A stretch of 64,000 nt of DNA from Sphingomonas pokkalii (GTDB taxonomy: Bacteria; Pseudomonadota; Alphaproteobacteria; Sphingomonadales; Sphingomonadaceae). The stretch lies in NCBI RefSeq assembly GCF_003096275.1, contig NZ_QENQ01000001.1, forward strand, positions 3,019,565 through 3,083,564. The letters run 5' to 3'. Below, one piece after another: positions 59,411 through 64,000 of the stretch; the first letter of the stretch is position 1; each line of letters opens with the position of its first letter. The translations under genes and the position numbers were made by a program. Under the pieces are notes generated by a model. It worked only from the letters and a program-made list of their open reading frames with translations. It did not search any database and had not been told where the DNA came from.

Positions 59411-60607
59411 TTACTTGGCCGAGGTATCGATCTCGGCATCCATCGACAGGCCGACGCGCAAGGGGTGCGCCTGCAGTTCCTTCGGATCGAGCGCGACGCG
59501 GACCGGCAGGCGCTGGACCACCTTGATCCAGTTGCCGGTCGCGTTCTGGGCCGGGATCAGCGCGAAGGAAGAACCGGTGCCGCCCGAGAAGCCGACGACG
59601 CGGCCATGATATTCGACGCCGCTGCCATAGAGGTCCGACGTCAGCGTCACCGGCTGGCCGACCTTCACCCGGGTGAGCTGGCCTTCCTTGAAGTTGGCGT
59701 CGACATAGAGCTGGTTGAGCGGCACGATCAGCATCAACTGCGCGCCCGGCGCCACCCGCTGGCCGACCTGCACCGCGCGCCGGGTGACGACGCCGTCGAA
59801 CGGCGCGCGGATCACCGTGCGGGCGAGATCGAGCTTGGCCTGTTCCACCTTGGCGCGGGCAGCGAGCACTTCCGGCGCGGTGTTGGCATTGGTGCCGCGC
59901 ACCAGCGCCTCGTTCGCTGCCAGCTGGCCACTGGCCGCCACGCGCGTGGAGGTGGCCTGGGCGAGCCCGGCCTTGGCCAGTTCCAGATTGGCGCGCGCGG
60001 CCTGGAAGGCGTTGGTTGCGGACGTCAGTTCCTCGCCCGAAACCGCACCGTTCGGTGCCAGCTTCTGGCGGCGGGCGAGATCGATGCGCGACTTCTCGAA
60101 ATCGGCCTGTGCAGCGATCACCTGCGCGCGCGCGCGGGCGATATCCGCCTCGCGTGCCTGCACCTGCGCGGCGAGGGCATCGCTGGTCGCCGCGGTCTGG
60201 CCGAACTGGCGGGTGGCGCGGGCGAGATCCGCCTCGGCCTGGGCCAGCGCGATCCTGGCGTCGCTGTCATCGATCTGGACGAGCACGTCGCCCTTCTTCA
60301 CCGCCTGCGTGTCGGATACCGCGACGCGGAGCACCTGGCCGCCGGTCATCGGCGTGATGCTGGCGCTGTCGGCGCCGACATAGGCGTTGTCCGTGCTCAC
60401 ATAATGGCTGCCGACGGCGGCATAATAGCCGCCATAGCCAAGGCTCGTGACCAGCACGAGGCCGCCAATGCCGAGCATCAGGCGCTTTCGCAGCGACTTG
60501 CGGCTACCTTCGTCGGCATCGACGGTGGCGGCGGCGGCGGCGGGGGCAGGCGTCTTCCGATCGGAATCGGAGCGGGCGGAGTGGATGGCGGGTTCTGCGT
60601 CAGCCAT
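59411..60607 (-). CDS. EmrA/HlyD-type membrane fusion protein
   Basis: A 398-residue adaptor. After a Pro/Ala-rich cytoplasmic leader and a single span (LMLGIGGLVLVTSLGYGGYY), it shows the EmrA core YVSTDNAYVGADSASITPMT and then VQIDDSDARIALAQAEADLA. A coiled-coil hairpin and the second lipoyl half IRAPFDGVVTRRAVQVGQRV follow. It links the MFS pump to the outer-membrane factor. The frame is open to 60700, but ATG 60607 overlaps the outer-membrane factor stop by 8 bases and is preferred. Confidence 0.94.
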   Translation of the reverse strand: MADAEPAIHSARSDSDRKTPAPAAAAATVDADEGSRKSLRKRLMLGIGGLVLVTSLGYGGYYAAVGSHYVSTDNAYVGADSASITPMTGGQVLRVAVSDTQAVKKGDVLVQIDDSDARIALAQAEADLARATRQFGQTAATSDALAAQVQAREADIARARAQVIAAQADFEKSRIDLARRQKLAPNGAVSGEELTSATNAFQAARANLELAKAGLAQATSTRVAASGQLAANEALVRGTNANTAPEVLAARAKVEQAKLDLARTVIRAPFDGVVTRRAVQVGQRVAPGAQLMLIVPLNQLYVDANFKEGQLTRVKVGQPVTLTSDLYGSGVEYHGRVVGFSGGTGSSFALIPAQNATGNWIKVVQRLPVRVALDPKELQAHPLRVGLSMDAEIDTSAK

Positions 60608-62066
60608 GGGTCGGGACCTCGGAAGCGGCAGTTGCCGCATTGTTGGTGGAAAAGCCTCCGCCGAGCGCGCGGACGAGCTGGACATCGAGCGCGAACGCAC
60701 GCGCCTCCAGCTCGGCGACGATCTGGCGGTTCTGCAACACCCTCTCCTCGGCGGTCAGAACATCGAGAAACCGCGACAGCCCGCCTTCATAGCGTTGCCG
60801 TGCGATTGCATAGGCCTGTTCGGAATCGGCAAGCGCCTGGCGGCTTTCGGAAAGCCGCGTGGCCAGTGCCTTCTGGCTCGTCACTGCATCCGCGACATCG
60901 TGATAGGCGGTGGTGACGCTGTTATCGTAATTCGCCACGGCTTCGTCATAGGCGGCGCGAGCGCCGGCATATTGGCCGCGCAGTTCGCCGCCATGGAAGA
61001 TCGGCAGGCTGATCGCCGGGCCGGCCTGGAACACCGAGGCGCCGTTACCCTTGACCAGATTATCGAGGCCGAGCGCGCCATAGCCGGCGAGCGCGCTGAG
61101 GCGGATCGACGGATAGAAGGCGGCGCGCGCCACCTTGATCTTGCTGGCGGCGGCTTCGACGCGGGCACGCGCGGCGGCGATGTCCGGCCGGCGGCCGATC
61201 AGATCGGTCGTCACGTCGGCGGGGAGGCCGCGGGCCTCCGTCGGCGCCGTCGGCAGCGCGATCGATAGACCGCGATCCGGCCCCTGGCCGAGCAGTGCGG
61301 CAAGGCGATTGCGGGTGAGGCCAATCTGCTCGTCGATACCGGCGAGCTGCGCGCGCTCCGCTGGTACGGCGGCCGCGGCCTGCTTTTCCTCGGCGCGGGT
61401 TTCGAGCCCGTTGGTCACGCGATCGGTGACGAGCTTCTGGGTTTCGAGCCGGACCTGCAGCGCGCGTTCCTGCACCTGCCGATCGGCGGCCAGGCGTGCG
61501 AGATCGGCATAGGCGGCGGCTATGTTGGTCGACAGCGCGAGGCGCGCCTGTTCCAGTTCCAGCCGCGCCGCTTCCGCTTCGGAGGTGGCGGCGGCGAGCT
61601 GGGCGCGGTTCTTGCCCCACAGATCGAGATCGAAGCCAAGATTCAGCGTGCCATAGCCGATCGTCTGCACGTCGGACGGGATCTTGATCGGCAGCCCGTT
61701 GCCGGTGTTGATCTGGTTGGCGGCGGCAGACCCGCTGGCATCGACCCGCGGCAGGCCCGCGGCGCCGGCCTGCACGGCATAGGCCTGGGCAGCGCGCAGC
61801 CGCGCGGCGGCGGCGGCGAGGTTGGGCGCACCGCGAAAGGCCTCTTCCATCAATGCGTTGAGCTGCGGATCGTTATAGGCGGCCCACCAGTTGGTAGCAG
61901 GCCATTGCGACGGTGCGGCGGCGGCGAACGACTGGCTGGCGACATAGCTGTCCGCCGCACGCACTTCGGGACGGGCACCGAGATTGGGCACCGGCGCGCA
62001 TGCGGCCACCACGGAGGCGGCGGCTGCAGACAGCAACAAGTGCCGTGTAGGAAAACGACTCATCAT
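60600..62066 (-). CDS. NodT-family outer-membrane efflux lipoprotein
   Basis: A 488-residue TolC-like protein. The N-terminus has a lipobox ending SVVAACAPVPNLG, with acylation expected at Cys. Family blocks are NWWAAYNDPQLNALMEEAF, DVTTDLIGRRPDIAAARARV and, near the end, RYEGGLSRFLDVLTAEERVL. It starts at ATGATG (62066/62063). As first gene of the pump operon it is divergent from tetR across the operator region. Confidence 0.93.
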   Translation of the reverse strand: MMSRFPTRHLLLSAAAASVVAACAPVPNLGARPEVRAADSYVASQSFAAAAPSQWPATNWWAAYNDPQLNALMEEAFRGAPNLAAAAARLRAAQAYAVQAGAAGLPRVDASGSAAANQINTGNGLPIKIPSDVQTIGYGTLNLGFDLDLWGKNRAQLAAATSEAEAARLELEQARLALSTNIAAAYADLARLAADRQVQERALQVRLETQKLVTDRVTNGLETRAEEKQAAAAVPAERAQLAGIDEQIGLTRNRLAALLGQGPDRGLSIALPTAPTEARGLPADVTTDLIGRRPDIAAARARVEAAASKIKVARAAFYPSIRLSALAGYGALGLDNLVKGNGASVFQAGPAISLPIFHGGELRGQYAGARAAYDEAVANYDNSVTTAYHDVADAVTSQKALATRLSESRQALADSEQAYAIARQRYEGGLSRFLDVLTAEERVLQNRQIVAELEARAFALDVQLVRALGGGFSTNNAATAASEVPTHG

Positions 62067-62079
62067 GGCCTGGAAAAAC

Positions 62080-62153
62080 CGTACTAGTGGGTACGAGTTC
62101 CAGATGGGATGCGGGTTCGCCCTTGTCAATAGAAAATCGTACCCTATAGTACG
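62080..62153. promoter_or_regulatory. Pair of palindromic TetR operators and a divergent promoter
   Basis: Two 16-base sites share CGTAC-N6-GTACG: CGTACTAGTGGGTACG (62080-62095) and CGTACCCTATAGTACG (62138-62153), in opposite orientation. For the rightward gene, TTGTCA (62123-62128) and TATAGT (62145-62150) are 16 bases apart, and the second operator covers this -10 box, consistent with autorepression. TTGACA is present on the reverse strand over the same bases, but a matching -10 box is not clear. The first operator lies just before the pump operon start. Confidence 0.8.
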
Positions 62154-62156
62154 GTT

Positions 62157-62798
62157 ATGGAGATCGTTACCCCAAAGTGCATGGGCAAGCGCGAGGCTAG
62201 GAAGCAGGATCGCCGTGCAGCGATCATCGCGATCGCCAAGCGGCATTTCATGGAGAATGGCTATGTCGCCGTATCCATGTCCGCCATCGCGGCGGAACTG
62301 GGCGGTTCCAAAGGCACGCTGTGGAGCTATTTCGCGTCGAAGGAAGAGTTGTTCGATGCGTGCGTCGATGAAGTCACGCGCGAATATCGCGAGCAGGTCA
62401 TGCACCTGCTGGTCCCGTCGGACAATCTTCAGGCGACATTGTGCGAATTCGTCCGCAGCCTGCTGCGCAAGGTGACCTCGAAGGATGCGACCCGGCTGCA
62501 TCGGGTGATCCATGCGGAGGTGGAGCGTTCGCCGGAAATGGGCGCGATCTTCTTTCGTCGGGGGCCGCAGCGCACCCGCGAGATTGTGGCGGCGTATCTG
62601 GAAGATGCGATGCGCAAGGGCCAGTTGCGTACCGCGGATCCGCTGCGAGCGGCTTTCGCGCTGACGAGCCTGACCATGGGATCGCATCAGCGGGCGATGC
62701 TCGGCTATCAGTTCAGCGATGCCGAAATCGAAGAAGAGGCGGATTATATCGTCGACTTCTTCCTGCGTGCCTTTGCACCGGAGCCGGCGGCAGTCTAG
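62157..62798 (+). CDS. TetR-family repressor of the efflux operon
   Basis: A 213-residue regulator. The N-terminal HTH reads RRAAIIAIAKRHFMENGYVA then VSMSAIAAELGGSKGTLWSY, with the recognition helix near residues 45-55. The ligand domain is of the TetR_C type (RGPQRTREIVAAYLEDAMRK). The promoter -10 box ends 7 bases before the ATG at 62157, so the transcript may be leaderless. A second ATG at 62181 is less likely because nothing resembles a ribosome site before it. It should repress the divergent pump operon and itself. Confidence 0.92.
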   Translation: MEIVTPKCMGKREARKQDRRAAIIAIAKRHFMENGYVAVSMSAIAAELGGSKGTLWSYFASKEELFDACVDEVTREYREQVMHLLVPSDNLQATLCEFVRSLLRKVTSKDATRLHRVIHAEVERSPEMGAIFFRRGPQRTREIVAAYLEDAMRKGQLRTADPLRAAFALTSLTMGSHQRAMLGYQFSDAEIEEEADYIVDFFLRAFAPEPAAV

Positions 62799-62830
62799 GC
62801 TCTCCCAAGGGCAAGAGCGGAGGGGAAGAG

Positions 62831-63334
62831 GTGCCGGCATCCGATCAGAACCGCCGCTGCCCGTTGCGCAGGGCCGTCAGCGCCGCGCTGCCGTTGCTCC
62901 TTGCGGGATGCCAATCGGCCACGCCCGAGTCGGCCCCGCCGTCGCTGGCCTATGCGGACCTGCCGGTACGCGGCAGCCTGGCCGACGCGAAGCGCGCCGG
63001 GTTCGTCACCTGCATCCAGATGGATGGGGCGCATCTCCGCTGCCGCCGCTCGGGCGTGATGCTGCTGGGCGAGGGGCCGTATGAGGCGGCGCTGGACCTG
63101 GCCGGCGGTGACGGCAGTGGCGGCTTCCGCCAGATCACGCTGTGGCACGATCGCGACCAGTCCGCAGTGCTGAAGGTCACCGACGCGCTGAAGAAACAGG
63201 GCTGGACCTATGAATATACCGGCGCGGGTGGGCGGGGGGATCAGATGATCCTGACCCGCAAGGGGGCGCCGATCCATTTCTCGATCGATCTCAGCTATTG
63301 GGGCAAAAGGCGCGTTCGCATCCTGCCGGAATAG
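62831..63334 (+). CDS. Small lipoprotein of unknown function
   Basis: A 167-residue protein starting at GTG 62831 after GGAGGGGAAGAG. A charged N-region, a hydrophobic core and LLLAGCQS place the lipidated Cys near residue 27. The mature domain has no recognised family; it contains CIQMDGAHLRCRRSG with two cysteines and ends in a beta-rich segment. The function is unknown. It follows tetR by 32 bases and precedes the small membrane protein. Confidence 0.7.
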   Translation: MPASDQNRRCPLRRAVSAALPLLLAGCQSATPESAPPSLAYADLPVRGSLADAKRAGFVTCIQMDGAHLRCRRSGVMLLGEGPYEAALDLAGGDGSGGFRQITLWHDRDQSAVLKVTDALKKQGWTYEYTGAGGRGDQMILTRKGAPIHFSIDLSYWGKRRVRILPE

Positions 63335-63362
63335 GGTGGCATCGCTGCGTTGGGAGGGGTTG

Positions 63363-63851
63363 ATGGCGTTTCGATGCGTGTTCGGGGCCTGGATCGGGGC
63401 CTGGGTTACGGCGGTTTTCCTGCCGAGCCTTCTCATCGCCTATTTGGGTATGTCTCCGGGCGCGGCAGCGATCGGGACGGGCTTCGATCGGCTGCCGGCC
63501 ACGGCCTGGAAGGTCGCCGACGATGTCGGGCCTGCCGCGAAGCTGATGGTCGGCGGCCTTCTGCTTTTCGGCCTTCTGCTGCTGGATCGGGTTTCGGGGC
63601 TGACCCGGACGAGGCGCTATCTGATCGGTGGGGCGATCGGGGTGGGTGCGGTCGCGGCCACCATCGCGTTCCTGCCGGAATCCCTTTCGCGCGGCTTTGC
63701 GATCGGGCTTACCGGGCACCGATTCGATGTGGCTGCCACCTCGATCTATCTGTTCGGCGGGGCGGTGGCGGGCCCGGTGTTCGAGACGGTAGTGGCGCGC
63801 TGCCGCAAGCGCCTCGCGGCCGGGCGCTCCCTTGCATCGCCGCGGTCCTAG
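63363..63851 (+). CDS. Small membrane protein of unknown function
   Basis: A 162-residue protein with about four hydrophobic segments, for example WIGAWVTAVFLPSLLIAYLG, KLMVGGLLLFGLLLLDRVSG and YLIGGAIGVGAVAATIAFLP. ATG 63363, 6 bases after GGGAGG, is the likely start; the frame opens at 63336. No family is recognised. It lies 28 bases after the lipoprotein gene and may be co-transcribed. Confidence 0.65.
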   Translation: MAFRCVFGAWIGAWVTAVFLPSLLIAYLGMSPGAAAIGTGFDRLPATAWKVADDVGPAAKLMVGGLLLFGLLLLDRVSGLTRTRRYLIGGAIGVGAVAATIAFLPESLSRGFAIGLTGHRFDVAATSIYLFGGAVAGPVFETVVARCRKRLAAGRSLASPRS

Positions 63852-63852
63852 A

Positions 63853-63911
63853 GCGTCTTCTGAAGAAGCATGTATGGTCGACGGATCGGAAAATGCGACG
63901 TCAGAAGACGC
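63853..63911. repeat. Inverted repeat beyond the membrane-protein gene
   Basis: GCGTCTTCTGA (63853-63863) and TCAGAAGACGC (63901-63911) are perfect 11-base arms separated by 37 bases, just after the stop of the small membrane protein. The repeat may end its transcript or mark an unrelated element. Confidence 0.5.
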
Positions 63912-63920
63912 GCCAGGGCA

Positions 63921-63950
63921 CTGCCGGGGCGTGGATCGGTGCCCCGGCAG
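63921..63950 (-). terminator. Hairpin after the outer-membrane receptor gene
   Basis: CTGCCGGGGC (63921-63930) and GCCCCGGCAG (63941-63950) make a perfect 10-bp stem with a 10-base loop. It lies 14 bases past the stop of the receptor fragment on the reverse strand. No T-run follows, but the position between convergent genes fits a terminator. Confidence 0.55.
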
Positions 63951-63964
63951 CACAGGCGGCCCGC

Positions 63965-64000
63965 TCAGAATTTGAAGCGTGCGCCCAGCGACATGAACCG
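63965..64000 (-). CDS. C-terminal end of an outer-membrane beta-barrel protein (runs off the window)
   Basis: Only the last 11 residues are present, reading RFMSLGARFKF then stop. The pattern SLGARFKF with a C-terminal Phe is typical of TonB-dependent receptors and other outer-membrane barrels, where the final Phe is read by the Bam machinery. Nothing more can be said about the ligand. Confidence 0.6.
   Translation of the reverse strand, partial: RFMSLGARFKF

Noticed and set aside
62124..62129. Perfect TTGACA on the reverse strand as the -35 box for the pump operon
   Set aside because: No acceptable -10 box occurs 16-18 bases downstream on that strand. It is noted but not called as a complete promoter.

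Overview
The window reads as chromosome of a high-GC alphaproteobacterium, most likely a sphingomonad (Sphingomonas or a close relative). The evidence is a fliX gene divergent from flgI, as in Caulobacter, a complete aerobic-type cob gene order under cobalamin riboswitches, large TonB-dependent receptors, PLP and Tat proteins typical of the group, and many 4-bp ATGA or GTGA gene overlaps. No rRNA, tRNA, CRISPR array, phage or insertion sequence was found.

Layout. 1-114 is the start of an unknown exported protein. 452-8041 is a flagellar cluster in several divergent units (flgN-like, flgJ, flgI / fliX / flhB, fliR, fliQ, fliE, flgC / fliN, fliO, fliP), with one GNAT gene inside. 8053-13379 is housekeeping: ribF, an M19 dipeptidase, folA, thyA, a RadC-type JAB protein and an M20 peptidase. 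13450-29744 is a cobalamin locus: riboswitch 1 before a NixA-family Co/Ni transporter, then riboswitch 2 before cobW-N-G-H-I-J, cobK (reverse), cobL-E-M-B-F-O, bluB and a DUF1636 gene. This supplies precorrin-2 to a,c-diamide chemistry, adenosylation and DMB synthesis. cobA, cobS/T, cobQ, cobC/D and the cobP/U/V steps must lie elsewhere.

29752-39218 is a MacB/FtsX-type ABC exporter (adaptor, ATPase, a 33-residue membrane micropeptide, two large permeases), read divergently from a two-component system whose NtrC-like regulator has a degenerate AAA+ domain. 39285-47140 holds a GNAT gene and an eight-gene reverse-strand cluster (isochorismatase family, alpha/beta hydrolase, XapX, amidohydrolase, glyoxalase-like, DoxX, alginate-type porin, DUF1275), which looks like an uptake and detoxification or catabolic operon of unknown substrate. 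47395-52318 is regulatory: a NarL-type regulator, a lone M17 N-terminal domain, an AraC regulator, a FixJ-type regulator, a lone receiver and a FixL/DctS-like kinase. 52423-57144 holds a Tat-exported HisC-like aminotransferase, a TSUP permease and a TonB-dependent receptor, below a 724-bp intergenic rich in inverted repeats.

57869-62798 is an EmrAB-TolC-type tripartite drug pump divergent from its TetR repressor, with two clear palindromic operators between them. The window ends with a small lipoprotein, a small membrane protein and the last codons of an outer-membrane receptor.

The most notable points are an in-frame palindromic repeat inserted in cobN, two near-duplicate cobalamin riboswitches that also share a hairpin beyond the aptamer, the degenerate NtrC-like regulator, the nested micropeptide, and a CTG-started bluB. 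All calls come from reading the sequence; no database search was run.
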